Shown one piece after another: positions 50,601 through 57,119 of a stretch of DNA of 64,000 nt. Within the stretch, counting starts at the first letter, position 1; each line of letters begins with the position of its first letter. Origin of the DNA: Candidatus Rokuibacteriota bacterium (lineage in GTDB: Bacteria > Methylomirabilota > Methylomirabilia > Rokubacteriales > CSP1-6); contig JACPCW010000071.1 in NCBI GenBank assembly GCA_016184365.1, positions 18,363 through 82,362 of the forward strand, given 5' to 3'. A model generated the notes under the pieces. The model ran no database searches. It was not told the origin of the DNA and worked only from the letters and a program-made list of their open reading frames with translations. The position numbers were made by a program, and so were the translations under genes.

Positions 50601-51060
50601 CGCCGCGGCGGTCGATCGCGCGACCGGGCCGCGCTTCGGCACGCTCGTGCACGTGGCGCTCGCGACGGTCGCGCTCGACGCGAATGCCGCGCAGGTGGCC
50701 GAATCGGTCGCGCTCCAGGCGCGCATCCTCGGCGCGCCGCCAGAGGAGATTGCCGCCGCGACGGCGGTCGTCGGCGCCGCGCTCGCGCATCCGCTGTTGG
50801 CACCGGCGCGCGAGGCGTGGCGGTCAGGGCGGTGTCGCCGCGAGACGCCCGTCGCAATGCAGCACGCGGACGGCACGCTGCTCGAAGGCGTGCTCGACAT
50901 CGCGTGGGAGGACGACGACGGCTGGACGGTGGTCGACTTCAAGACCGACGCCGATCTGGCGGCGGTGCTGCCGGCCTATCGCCGGCAAGTCGCGCTTTAC
51001 GCATCGGCGATCGAGCGGACGACCGGCCGTCCGGTGCGCGCGATGCTGATGCGCGTGTGA
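47611..51060 (+). CDS. AddA-like UvrD-type helicase/nuclease
   Basis: 1149 residues from GTG at 47611, which has CAGGAG 6 bases upstream; an in-frame ATG further up adds 34 unlikely residues. Helicase motifs are LVVEAAAGTGKTSEMVARLV (Walker A near residue 30), STIHGFCNELLHERP, THVFVDEFQDTDPLQAEILL (motif II near 367), IVGDPKQSIYRFRRADV (motif III), GVRLMTVHKAKGLEFSVVVL (motif V near 755) and RVAYVAATRARDLLVV (motif VI). The C-terminal RecB-like nuclease has GVLDIAWEDDDGWTVVDFKT (D...D-x-K near 1090-1110). It pairs with the AddB-like protein as an end-resection machine. Fragments of its 3' end recur three times nearby. Confidence 0.93.
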   Translation: MAGNLTPLVDQDDRNRIRHSLDETLVVEAAAGTGKTSEMVARLVNVLAEGRGTVDSIAALTFTEKAAGELKLRLRAGLEEARREAAGEKRQRLEDAIARLEEARVSTIHGFCNELLHERPVEARVDPRFEVLTEPKAEALYARAFDAWLGQTLEDPPEGVRRALRRRATDGDPVDRLRRAGWQLAEWRDFREPWTRREFDRRAAIDAVAGRVLALHEALKTCTTTADTFFADMWPLRRLAEDTRARENVVKRDYDGLESALIDLSRDWKFTKPRTGAVRNYKGGLGRDAILAMHGELVAALNDFRRDADADLAALLQQELLATVDRYQDLKTRTAALDFVDLLLRARDLLRDRRDVRAEMQARLTHVFVDEFQDTDPLQAEILLLLAASDPSIDRWQDVTPAPGKLFIVGDPKQSIYRFRRADVGTYQAVKDQLQHRGAACLKLTTSFRATPSVQRFVNAAFAPVMQEDHAALQAGYVPLAPFRDEQPGQPAVVALPVPRPYGYRGLTKTAVDGSTPDAVAAFVAWLVNESGWTVTEREHPGERRPISARHVCLLFRRFTHFGADVTRPYVEALEARGIPHLLVGGRSFHLREEVESLRTALAAIEWPDDELSVYATLKGPLFALGDEELVDYRQRWRRLHPYRLPREDVPAQLKPVVDALSLLRSLHGLRNYRPVEETINRLLTATRAHAAFVLRPWGEQALANVLRVAELARTYEASGGISFRGFVDQLREEAEGEAPEAPIVEESSEGVRLMTVHKAKGLEFSVVVLADITAGVSGNPNRYVDPARGLCALRLGGWQPWDVIDHEEEELARERAEGVRVAYVAATRARDLLVVPTIGDDPFAAGWDAATDGWIAPVHAAMYPPAELRRVAQPAPACPAFGDDSVLERSDGHAPGRDNVQPGRHVFGDYDVVWWDPRCLKLDVTRVYGLRREELIADPGRDVVEADRARYDAWLEARRQAQEAGAVPTIRVKPVTEWTREKPDGDAAPDVTLVEIAAAVDRATGPRFGTLVHVALATVALDANAAQVAESVALQARILGAPPEEIAAATAVVGAALAHPLLAPAREAWRSGRCRRETPVAMQHADGTLLEGVLDIAWEDDDGWTVVDFKTDADLAAVLPAYRRQVALYASAIERTTGRPVRAMLMRV

Positions 51061-51258
51061 TCAGTCGTTCTGGGGAACGGGCTGACCGTGAGCGAGCAGG
51101 GATGAGACGTGCTGTTGAATCGCCTCACGGACGTTCTTCCGAGCCTCTTCGATCGTCTTGCCGTTGCTGAAACAGCCCGGCAGGGTGGGGCTGTAGGCGA
51201 GATACCCCTCGTCGTCTTCTTCCTTCTCGATGACGATCTCGAAGCTGTAGAACTTCAC
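51061..51258 (-). CDS. HicB-like antitoxin (orphan)
   Basis: 65 residues from GTG. FEIVIEKEEDDEGYLAYSPT and LPGCFSNGKTIEEARKNVRE are the HicB RNase H-like strand-helix signature (F...I....DEGGY.A..P.LPGC...G.T.EEA..N..EAI). It ends with VSSLLAHGQPVPQND, as in the family. No HicA gene is found on either side; upstream on its strand is an AddA fragment. Its stop directly touches the AddA stop. Confidence 0.88.
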   Translation of the reverse strand: MKFYSFEIVIEKEEDDEGYLAYSPTLPGCFSNGKTIEEARKNVREAIQQHVSSLLAHGQPVPQND

Positions 51259-51383
51259 GTCCGCATCATATCGCACTACAACAGCTCCTCGCCCGCGGGC
51301 CACGCCGGCTGACAGCTGCCTCGCCACCGGTCTCGTCCTTGCCGCCGCGCTCGCACCTCGACCCTGTTCATTGCGAACGCCGT

Positions 51384-51470
51384 GCATGTGGCCGAGTCGG
51401 TCGCGCTACGCGCCGGCGATCGAAAAGACGACCGGCCGTCCGGTGCGGGCGATGCTGATGCGGGTGTCAA
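51384..51470 (+). pseudogene. AddA 3'-end fragment, copy 1
   Basis: GTGGCCGAGTCGGTCGCGCT matches AddA near 50695 and, after a jump of some 300 bases, GACCGGCCGTCCGGTGCG and GATGCTGATGCG match its last 45 bases. It is a duplicate of the AddA 3' end with an internal deletion. It sits between the orphan HicB and MazE genes. Confidence 0.8.
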
Positions 51471-51498
51471 GAGCGGTCGCCGGTTACAGTGCAGTCAC

Positions 51499-51756
51499 AT
51501 GACGACCAGGACCCGGATCGTTCGGATCGGCAACTCCCGCGGCATGCGCATTCCGAAGATCCTCCTGGATCAGGCGCAGCTATCCGACGAGGTCGAGCTG
51601 CACGCCGAGCCGGGCCGACTCGTCGTCCAAGGAGCCCGGCGCCCCCGGACCGGCTGGGCGGAGGCAGCACGCGCCATGTCGGAGGCGCGCCATGACAGTC
51701 TGCTTGATGAGCCCTCGCCGACCCGTTTCGATCGCGAGGAATGGGAGTGGCGGTGA
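51499..51756 (+). CDS. MazE-type (AbrB-fold) antitoxin
   Basis: 85 residues. RTRIVRIGNSRGMRIPKILL is the AbrB/MazE swapped-hairpin signature (V.R.GNS..V.IPK..L), then VELHAEPGRLVVQGARRPR and the acidic toxin-binding tail RFDREEWEWR. MazE with this tail is usually followed at once by mazF. Here a GTG just before the stop starts VAVTR, which equals the first residues of MazF (MAVTRGDVYL), but the rest is missing: a hairpin and the end of the opposite HTH antitoxin gene follow. It is therefore an orphan. Confidence 0.88.
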   Translation: MTTRTRIVRIGNSRGMRIPKILLDQAQLSDEVELHAEPGRLVVQGARRPRTGWAEAARAMSEARHDSLLDEPSPTRFDREEWEWR

Positions 51757-51775
51757 CACGGGCTACGTGTCACCG
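51751..51775. terminator. Hairpin between convergent antitoxin genes
   Basis: CGGTGACAC and GTGTCACCG are perfect 9-base inverted repeats around a 7-base loop. The hairpin covers the MazE stop codon and the stop of the convergent HTH antitoxin copy 3, where a two-way terminator would be useful. No uridine run is present, so it could equally be a recombination scar. Confidence 0.55.
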
Positions 51776-52168
51776 AACGAACCGAACGAATACCTGCGCA
51801 CAGTCATCGTTGCCGAGTTCGGCGTGCACCTCTGGGGCAGCATGACGGCGCTCGTTCTCGGTTGCGCGCGCGTGTCTGATGTCCTCACGCTCTTCATGGA
51901 GAAACTGCTCGCAGGCCGCGACCGTGACGAACACGTCCCGACCCCGGCGCCTGGCTCGGAGAAAGCGATTCTGAATCGATCGTGCGACAACGGCGGCCGG
52001 GCGTTCGAGCAGGGCCGCAGCCTCATCCAGAGTGAGCCAGGCACGAGGCCCGACGAGGCGTTCGACTTTTCGCGCGCCCATCTCCCGAACCACGGCGATA
52101 CGCGGCGGCCCGGGCCGTGCTTCGCGATACACGCGGATCCTGGGCGGGCGACGAGTGCGCGTCGTCAT
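51770..52168 (-). CDS. Excisionase-like HTH antitoxin, copy 3 (orphan)
   Basis: 132 residues: MTTRTRRPPRIRVYREARPG, RLVGPRAWLTLDEAAALLER, PAAVVARSIQNRFLRARRRG, RDVFVTVAACEQFLHEERED. This is the most intact of the three copies. The end should read VHAELGL followed by a stop and a RelE gene; here it reads VHAELGNDDCAQVFVRFVR, so the reading runs on into foreign sequence and the toxin gene is absent. It lies divergent from an HNH endonuclease gene by about 75 bases. Confidence 0.78.
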   Translation of the reverse strand: MTTRTRRPPRIRVYREARPGPPRIAVVREMGARKVERLVGPRAWLTLDEAAALLERPAAVVARSIQNRFLRARRRGRDVFVTVAACEQFLHEEREDIRHARATENERRHAAPEVHAELGNDDCAQVFVRFVR

Positions 52169-52242
52169 GCGCCAAGGCTACGCCGGGCTCGTCGCGCGCG
52201 GCATGTCGACCGTTGGATACGTCTATGCCGCTTCAGCGGGCC

Positions 52243-53190
52243 ATGGCTGTGACCGGAACGATCGCGATCACGGATGAGGGCTGGTACGACTTCCTGTCCG
52301 AACGGCCGGAGGTCACGGAGCTGAACTTCTGGACGCCATCGGCATACCGCTCGTTCCGCGCTCCACCGTTCTCGCCGTTTCTCTTCAAACTCCGTGCACC
52401 GCACAACGCGGTCTGCGGCTTCGCGTATTTCGCCCAGTTCTCGCGCCTGCCCGACTGGCTCGCCTGGGAAACGTTCGCCCTTGGCAACGGGTGCGCGTCG
52501 TTCGCAGAGATGCATGCGCGCATTGCTCGGATACGCGCACGTATCCGCTACGACGCGACGACGGGGTCGGACGAGATCGGCTGCATCCAGCTGGTATCGC
52601 CGGTCTTTTTCCCGCGCGGTTATTGGATTCCGCAGCCGACTGATTGGCGGCCGCGTACGCAGACGCCCGTCAAATACGACCTCGCCGTCGGCGAGGGCCG
52701 CCGGGTCTGGGAAGCGTGTCTCGCGCAGGCAGCCTCGAGCGCTGTGGCCGTGCCGAGCTCGGACTTGCTGGCCGTGGTCGAGCGTGGACCGCGTTATGGC
52801 GATCCCAGACTTGTCCGACCGCGCCTCGGACAGGCCACCTTTCGTGTAGCGGTCCTCGACGCATACGCCCGTGGCTGTGCCGTCACCGAAGAGCATTCGC
52901 TTCCTGCACTGGAGGCTTCGCATATCCGGCCGTTTGCTCAGGAAGGGCCGCACGAGATCTCGAACGGTCTTCTGTTGAGATCCGACTTACACCGCCTGTT
53001 CGATACCGGCTATGTCACGGTGACGCCGAGTCTGCGCTTCGAGGTGAGCGCACGCCTGCGTCAAGATTTTCAGAACGGCCGGACCTACTATCCGCTTCAT
53101 GGCGCTCGGGTGCGCGTGCCGCCGATCGCCTCACATCAACCAGCCAAGATGCTTCTCGAATGGCATAACGAGCACGTCTTCCGCGGATAG
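52243..53190 (+). CDS. HNH endonuclease domain protein
   Basis: 315 residues. The C-terminal part contains LEASHIRPFAQEGPHEISNG and LLLRSDLHRLFDTGYVTVTP, an HNH_2-type core (H...N....R.DLH.LFD.G). The N-terminal 180 residues read as a separate folded domain with FSPFLFKLRAPHNAVCGFAY, common in this family and thought to be a specificity or DNA-binding part. Such proteins are found in restriction and defence islands. An ATG at 52225 is an alternative start. Neighbours are an orphan antitoxin and a patch of gene fragments. Confidence 0.9.
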   Translation: MAVTGTIAITDEGWYDFLSERPEVTELNFWTPSAYRSFRAPPFSPFLFKLRAPHNAVCGFAYFAQFSRLPDWLAWETFALGNGCASFAEMHARIARIRARIRYDATTGSDEIGCIQLVSPVFFPRGYWIPQPTDWRPRTQTPVKYDLAVGEGRRVWEACLAQAASSAVAVPSSDLLAVVERGPRYGDPRLVRPRLGQATFRVAVLDAYARGCAVTEEHSLPALEASHIRPFAQEGPHEISNGLLLRSDLHRLFDTGYVTVTPSLRFEVSARLRQDFQNGRTYYPLHGARVRVPPIASHQPAKMLLEWHNEHVFRG

Positions 53191-53197
53191 TTCAGCA

Positions 53198-53233
53198 TGC
53201 ATTTGCTCGCGTCGGCGGCGCTCGCGGCCCCGG
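53198..53233 (+). pseudogene. VapC 3'-region fragment
   Basis: TTGCTCGCGTCGGCGGCG and CTCGCGGCCCCGG match the vapC gene at about 57382-57413 (codons for LLASAALAAP) with one mismatch over some 33 bases. The piece has no start and no function. It shows that sequence from the VapBC module was copied into this patch, or the reverse. Confidence 0.65.
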
Positions 53234-53468
53234 GACGCGATGTCGAGCGCGCCTTCGAGAAGCGTTCCGTTCGGATGCTGCATCGCGACGGGCGTCTCGC
53301 GGCGAGACCGCCCTGACCGCCACGCCTCGTACGCCGGTGCGAGCACCGGATGGGCGAGCGCGGCGCCGACGACCGCCGTCGCCGCGCTGGGAGGACGACG
53401 ACGGCGGGACGGTGGTCGACTTCAAGACCGATGCGGATCGGTGCGCAGCGTGCTGATGCGGGTGTGAT
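53234..53468. pseudogene. AddA 3'-end fragments, one inverted
   Basis: On the minus strand of 53234-53390 the frame reads LAPAYEAWRSGRSRRETPVA and MQHPNGTLLEGALDIA, matching AddA residues just before its nuclease core. From about 53389 on the plus strand comes WEDDDGGTVVDFKTDAD, which in AddA follows directly, and then a jump to the last codons (LMRV). So one copy of the AddA 3' end was split, its first part inverted in place, and its middle deleted. Confidence 0.85.
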
Positions 53469-53739
53469 CGCGTCTCGGCCGTATGCCAAGTGTCCTTCCG
53501 CAGAGGCCACATTGGGTCAAATGTGTCCTTTTAAGAAGGACAGGTTCCCATTTCGACCTCCTGGGGACGGGCGCGATGCTCGGCTATCTGCTCGACGCGT
53601 TCCTGCTCAGCGCGATGCCGCTCGCGACGGAGTCGGAGCGCAGGCGCAACTCGGACTCGAGGTCGACTTCCTCGCCCGCCATCCCGGAGATGGGAGGAGT
53701 TGATCCGAGTGGCTGCTGACGGTACTGTGACTTTTCATT
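53469..53739. other. Intergenic stretch with a small hairpin
   Basis: No gene is recognised. TGTCCTTTTAAGAAGGACA at 53524-53542 has perfect 7-base arms and a 5-base loop; together with the preceding TTGGGTCAAATG it looks unlike its GC-rich surroundings and may be the end of a mobile element. The plus-strand reading MLGYLLDAFLLSAMPLATES is open but lacks support. Confidence 0.4.
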
Positions 53740-53770
53740 CACGCCATGAATGATTATCATTCATGGCGTG
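53740..53770. promoter_or_regulatory. 31-base perfect palindrome over the start of the ATPase gene
   Basis: CACGCCATGAATGA and TCATTCATGGCGTG are exact 14-base inverted repeats around TTA. The core AATGATTATCATT matches the centre of the Fur-box consensus, but the outer bases do not. The gene's ATG (53750) is inside the palindrome and a GTG (53768) at its right edge. Either the site controls a leaderless message, or translation starts at the GTG. Confidence 0.75.
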
Positions 53771-54988
53771 GATACCGACCTGCTGCCCCGCCACCTGGCC
53801 CGGAGCATCAGCGATCGCCTCCGCGTCATGCCGGCGGTGGTGGTGACCGGCGCGCGGCAGAGCGGCAAGAGCACCCTCGTGCAGGCGCTCGCGTCGGGGC
53901 AGCGGACTTTCATCACGCTCGACGACCTGGATACCCTCGACACCGCGCGGCGCGACCCGGAGATGCTGGTCGGCGGCAGCCAGCCGGTGACGCTCGACGA
54001 AGTGCAGCGCGCGCCGGACCTGCTGCTCGCCGTCAAGCGGGCGATCGACCGCCGGCGACGACCCGGGCAGTTCCTGCTCACGGGCTCCGCGAACCTGCTC
54101 CTGATGCGCCGCGTCTCCGAATCGCTCGCGGGACGCGCGAGCTATCTCACGCTCTGGCCGATGACACGGCGTGAGCGGCGCGGCCTCGGGCGCTGCGGGG
54201 TCTGGGACGATCTGCTCGCCGGGCGCGACACCGATTGGCGGGATCTCCTCCTCGCCGAGCCCGACGAGCCGGACGACTGGCGGGCGCTCTCGCGGTGCGG
54301 AGGGTTCCCGACCCCGTCGGTGCATCTCGCGACGGCCGACGAGCGGGCCGTCTGGTTCGATGGCTACGTGCGGACCTACCTCGAGCGTGACCTCCAGGAG
54401 CTGTCGTCGATCGCCGCGCTTCCTGATTTCCGCCGGCTGATGCGCGCGGCCTGTCTGCGCCTCGGCCAGCTCGTGAACCAGACCGAGCTGGGCCGCGACG
54501 TCTCGCTGCCGCAGCCGACGGTGCACCGGTACCTCAACCTGCTGGAGACGTCGTACCAGCTCGTGCGGCTCCCGGCGTACGCCGTGAACCGCACGAAGCG
54601 GCTCATCAAGACGCCGAAGTTCTACTGGGGCGACACGGGCATCGCGCTGTATCTCGCTGGTAGCGAGCCGGGCGGCGCGCATCTCGAGAACCTCGTCCTC
54701 CACGATCTGCTCGTGTGGCGCGATGCGCGGGTCGAGCGCGCCGAGGTGCTCTACTGGCGCACGGTCAGCGGCGAAGAAGTCGACTTCGTGATCGAGACGG
54801 GCGGGCGGGTCCTGCCCGTCGAAGTGAAGGCGACGAGCACGCCGCGGCTGCGCGACGCGGCCGCGCTCCGCGCGTTCCGCGCGGAGTACGGTCGGAAGGC
54901 GCGTGCGGGGCTGCTGCTGCACACCGGCACCGCCGTCGAGTGGCTCGCGCCGGACGTCCTGGCCGCGCCGTGGTGGCGCGTGCTCTGA
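53750..54988 (+). CDS. AAA-type P-loop ATPase with DUF4143 domain
   Basis: 412 residues. VMPAVVVTGARQSGKSTLVQ is Walker A; TFITLDDLDTLDTARRDPEM, PVTLDEVQRAPDLLLAVKRA (Walker B, LDE.Q..P.L...K) and FLLTGSANLLLMRRVSESLA (sensor) follow. The DUF4143 C-terminus has FDGYVRTYLERDLQELSSIA, YLNLLETSYQLVRLPAYAVN, PKFYWGDTGIALYL and a restriction-like end SGEEVDFVIETGGRVLPVEV (the E..EVDF......PVEVK motif). These ATPases are widespread and functionally unknown, sometimes linked to TA-like loci. The start may be the ATG or the GTG 18 bases later. Confidence 0.92.
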   Translation: MIIIHGVDTDLLPRHLARSISDRLRVMPAVVVTGARQSGKSTLVQALASGQRTFITLDDLDTLDTARRDPEMLVGGSQPVTLDEVQRAPDLLLAVKRAIDRRRRPGQFLLTGSANLLLMRRVSESLAGRASYLTLWPMTRRERRGLGRCGVWDDLLAGRDTDWRDLLLAEPDEPDDWRALSRCGGFPTPSVHLATADERAVWFDGYVRTYLERDLQELSSIAALPDFRRLMRAACLRLGQLVNQTELGRDVSLPQPTVHRYLNLLETSYQLVRLPAYAVNRTKRLIKTPKFYWGDTGIALYLAGSEPGGAHLENLVLHDLLVWRDARVERAEVLYWRTVSGEEVDFVIETGGRVLPVEVKATSTPRLRDAAALRAFRAEYGRKARAGLLLHTGTAVEWLAPDVLAAPWWRVL

Positions 54989-55013
54989 GACGAGCGTATG
55001 GCACCATGCCGCC

Positions 55014-55286
55014 ATGCTGAGCGCTGAAGACAACGGCCTGCTGACCCGCACCGGCGCCGGTACGCCCATGGGTGACTTCTTCCGGCGCTTCTGGCTGCCC
55101 GTCCTGCTTTCGCAAGAGCTGCCCGCGCCCGACGGACCTCCCGTCCGCCCGCACCGCGGCGCCAACCTCTTCTTCGGCCGGAACGAGGAATGCGGTCTGC
55201 GCTGCGCCTACCACGGCTGGAAGTTCGACGCCGACGGGCGCTGCGTCGACATGACGTTCACCGGCGTCGAGGGCGTGTCGGAGTAG
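55014..55286 (+). pseudogene. Rieske oxygenase N-terminal remnant
   Basis: 90 codons. SAEDNGLLTRTGAGTPMGDF and FRRFWLPVLLSQELP are the opening of Rieske oxygenase large subunits of the phthalate-dioxygenase type. The text then jumps to PHRGANLFFGRNEECGLRCA and YHGWKFDADGRC. The normal segment with the first cluster ligands (C-P-H) has lost about 25 residues so that RPH replaces CPH, and the catalytic domain is missing altogether. Only the second C..H pair remains, so no cluster can form. Confidence 0.8.
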
Positions 55287-55370
55287 GACGCGATGATCCA
55301 GGACAGCCAGGGATTGATCGCCGCTTCGGCGATGCCGCCGGGCGCGCCGCCGGCTGACGCCGATCTTTTC

Positions 55371-56441
55371 TTACGCCGCGGGCCGGAGCTGGTCGCGCAG
55401 CGAGTTGAAGGCCGAATCGGGGATCGCGCCGTCGTGCTGCAGGCGGCCGACCACGATCCCGGGCGCAATGCCGAGCTCTCGCGCGAAGGCGCGAATCCGA
55501 GCGGACGTCGGCGCGAGAGTGCGGAAGTTGTCGTAGTGCGCCCGCGGAATCAGGTGCTCGGCGGCGAACTGATCCGCCGCCGCCTCCTGTCCATTTCTCT
55601 TTCCACGCTCCCATTCCACGAACGTCGCGCGTCGACCATGCAGCAGAAGGTGTCCCACTTCGTGGAAGACGCTGAACCAGAACATGTCCGCCCATCGCCC
55701 GCGGGTGGTGGCGATGACGAGCGCCTTCTCCGGCGTCAGCCACTTCGTCGCCCCGTGCGCGTGCGTCTTGGGCAGGTGAGGGAGGAGGACGAATGCGACG
55801 CCGCAGCGCGCGAGCGCCGTCGTCAGTCGGGGAAGCAGTTGTCGCGACGGCAGCGCCGTCATGGTTCGGAGCTCGGCCAGCAGCGCGCGAACCTGCGTTG
55901 ACTCGAAGGGTCGAGTGTCGATCTTCAGGGCCTCGATCTCGCCTTTTCTCAGCCAGGCCGCCAGGGCCTCGGGATCCGCGCGGTGCGTTTTCGAGAGGCG
56001 GTAGGCGACCGCTTCAACGTGCGCGACACCGTCGAGGCTGCTGACCGCGAAGAAGTTGAGTAGATGGGACACCTTTTCCGCCCCGGTTCGGCCTCGCGGA
56101 ACCCAGCCGAGGCGCGCCATCGCGGCGTAGGGGAACCTCCTGAGGAGTGGCGCCTGCCGCGCCAGGCGCTTGTCCTCATCTTGACGTGCCTTCGTGTGCC
56201 GGTACTCCGCCTCGAGGCCGAGCCAGACATGTGCAGGCACCCCGAGGGAGCGCTCGAGCTGGATCGCGGTTTCCGCGGTGATCTCTTTTCGCCCGTGAAC
56301 GATTTCGTTGATGGCGGGCGCCGGGCGCTGCATCCGCCGCGCGAGCTCCGCCTGGCTGACTCCCTTCGCGGCGAGCGTTTCCGCGATCAGCCTCCCCGGT
56401 GGGACGGGCAGATCGGATTGAAGTGTCCGCTCAGTCGCCAT
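55371..56441 (-). CDS. HigA-type antitoxin fused to ImmA/IrrE metallopeptidase domain
   Basis: 356 residues. Residues 10-80 are an XRE HTH with PPGRLIAETLAAKGVSQAEL, ARRMQRPAPAINEIVHGRKE, the HigA family signature. The C-terminal 150 residues are an ImmA/IrrE-type domain with FWFSVFHEVGHLLLHGRRAT (HExxH zinc motif, intact) and EAAADQFAAEHLIPRAHY (E..A..FA...L.P). Long HigA proteins of this type pair with HigB toxins, as here: the gene overlaps higB by 11 bases. The peptidase part may cut the toxin, a repressor or itself. Confidence 0.92.
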   Translation of the reverse strand: MATERTLQSDLPVPPGRLIAETLAAKGVSQAELARRMQRPAPAINEIVHGRKEITAETAIQLERSLGVPAHVWLGLEAEYRHTKARQDEDKRLARQAPLLRRFPYAAMARLGWVPRGRTGAEKVSHLLNFFAVSSLDGVAHVEAVAYRLSKTHRADPEALAAWLRKGEIEALKIDTRPFESTQVRALLAELRTMTALPSRQLLPRLTTALARCGVAFVLLPHLPKTHAHGATKWLTPEKALVIATTRGRWADMFWFSVFHEVGHLLLHGRRATFVEWERGKRNGQEAAADQFAAEHLIPRAHYDNFRTLAPTSARIRAFARELGIAPGIVVGRLQHDGAIPDSAFNSLRDQLRPAA

Positions 56442-56736
56442 AGTGATTGACAGTCACCTCCTCGATTCGCACCACGGTCATCGCTTCGCCCCGGAACGTC
56501 ACGATCAACCTCTCGCGCCGCCCGAGCCAGATCGCATACTCCCCGGCGCGCCGGCCCTTCAACTCGTGAAAGCGAAGCGCCTCGATCCGGTAGAGATCCT
56601 CGACACCTCGCGCGGACTTCAGGATGTTGATCCGCTCGATGTACCGTTCTGCGATGTCCGCGCCCCAGGCTTTCACGGCGCGCCGGTGTTCGCGGTAGCA
56701 GCGCTCCAGCCGAGGCGTCCGGAATTCGACCTGCAA
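56431..56736 (-). CDS. higB: HigB-family toxin (RelE superfamily)
   Basis: 101 residues. VEFRTPRLERCYREHRRAVK at the start, RINILKSARGVEDLYRIEAL in the middle and RFHELKGRRAGEYAIWLGRR then RLIVTFRGEA at the end fit the HigB killer-protein layout (F....L......A...WG.........R...L....DL.......HELKG.R.G..S..L....R..F). Toxins of this family cut mRNA on the ribosome. The C-terminus VVRIEEVTVNHYGD (EI..V.DYH) is typical. It is first in the operon; ATG chosen as the only good start. Confidence 0.9.
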   Translation of the reverse strand: MQVEFRTPRLERCYREHRRAVKAWGADIAERYIERINILKSARGVEDLYRIEALRFHELKGRRAGEYAIWLGRRERLIVTFRGEAMTVVRIEEVTVNHYGD

Positions 56737-56768
56737 TAGGGTGCCTTGAGTGTTATCCCTTGGGGTTA

Positions 56769-56797
56769 ATACTATTGACCTCAGCTATTGTCGTCAA
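56769..56797 (-). promoter_or_regulatory. Promoter of higB-higA
   Basis: On the minus strand TTGACG and TAGTAT are spaced by 17 bases, about 32 bases upstream of the higB ATG. Just downstream, ACCCCAAGGGATAAC holds a loose inverted repeat that may be the HigA operator. Confidence 0.7.
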
Positions 56798-56862
56798 GTG
56801 TCAGCCTTCCGCGTGCTGGCCGCGTCGTGGTGCCGCGTGCTGTGAGGCGATCCGACGTGCGC

Positions 56863-56885
56863 TATAATCAGGCATCATCTGATGC
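56863..56885 (+). promoter_or_regulatory. vapBC -10 element and operator palindrome
   Basis: A perfect TATAAT at 56863-56868 is followed by GCATCATCTGATGC, a 14-base palindrome (6-base arms, 2-base centre) at 56872-56885. VapBC operons are autorepressed through such repeats near the transcription start. No good -35 is seen. Confidence 0.7.
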
Positions 56886-56918
56886 GTGTCGGATGCATAC
56901 GTCATCAGGGAGGCGACC

Positions 56919-57119
56919 ATGCGCACCACCTTCAACCTCGACGACGACCTGCTGGGTGAGGCGCGGCGCCTCACGGGGATGACCGAGCGGACGGCCCTGA
57001 TCCACGAGGGATTGCGCGCACTCATCGAGCGCGAGAGCGCGCGACGACTCGCGCGGCTGGGCGCCACGGAGCGATCGCTCCGGGTGTCGGCCCGGCGCCG
57101 CTCGAAGAAGGGCAAGTGA
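56919..57119 (+). CDS. vapB: VapB-type antitoxin
   Basis: 66 residues. MRTTFNLDDDLLGEARRLTG and MTERTALIHEGLRALIERES are the VapB ribbon-helix-helix signature (RTT..LDD.L...A..LTG...KT.L..E.L.ALI.RE.AR.LA.LGG). GGGAGGCG precedes the ATG at good spacing. The C-terminal basic tail (SARRRSKKGK) should bind the toxin. It overlaps vapC by 4 bases. Confidence 0.92.
   Translation: MRTTFNLDDDLLGEARRLTGMTERTALIHEGLRALIERESARRLARLGATERSLRVSARRRSKKGK

Noticed and set aside
53524-53542. Insertion sequence end at TGTCCTT-TTAAG-AAGGACA
   Set aside because: No transposase gene or matching second end was found nearby, so it is listed only as a hairpin.
53740-53770. A genuine Fur box
   Set aside because: Only the central 13 bases fit; the outer parts deviate and the downstream ATPase has no iron link. 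Reported as a palindrome only.
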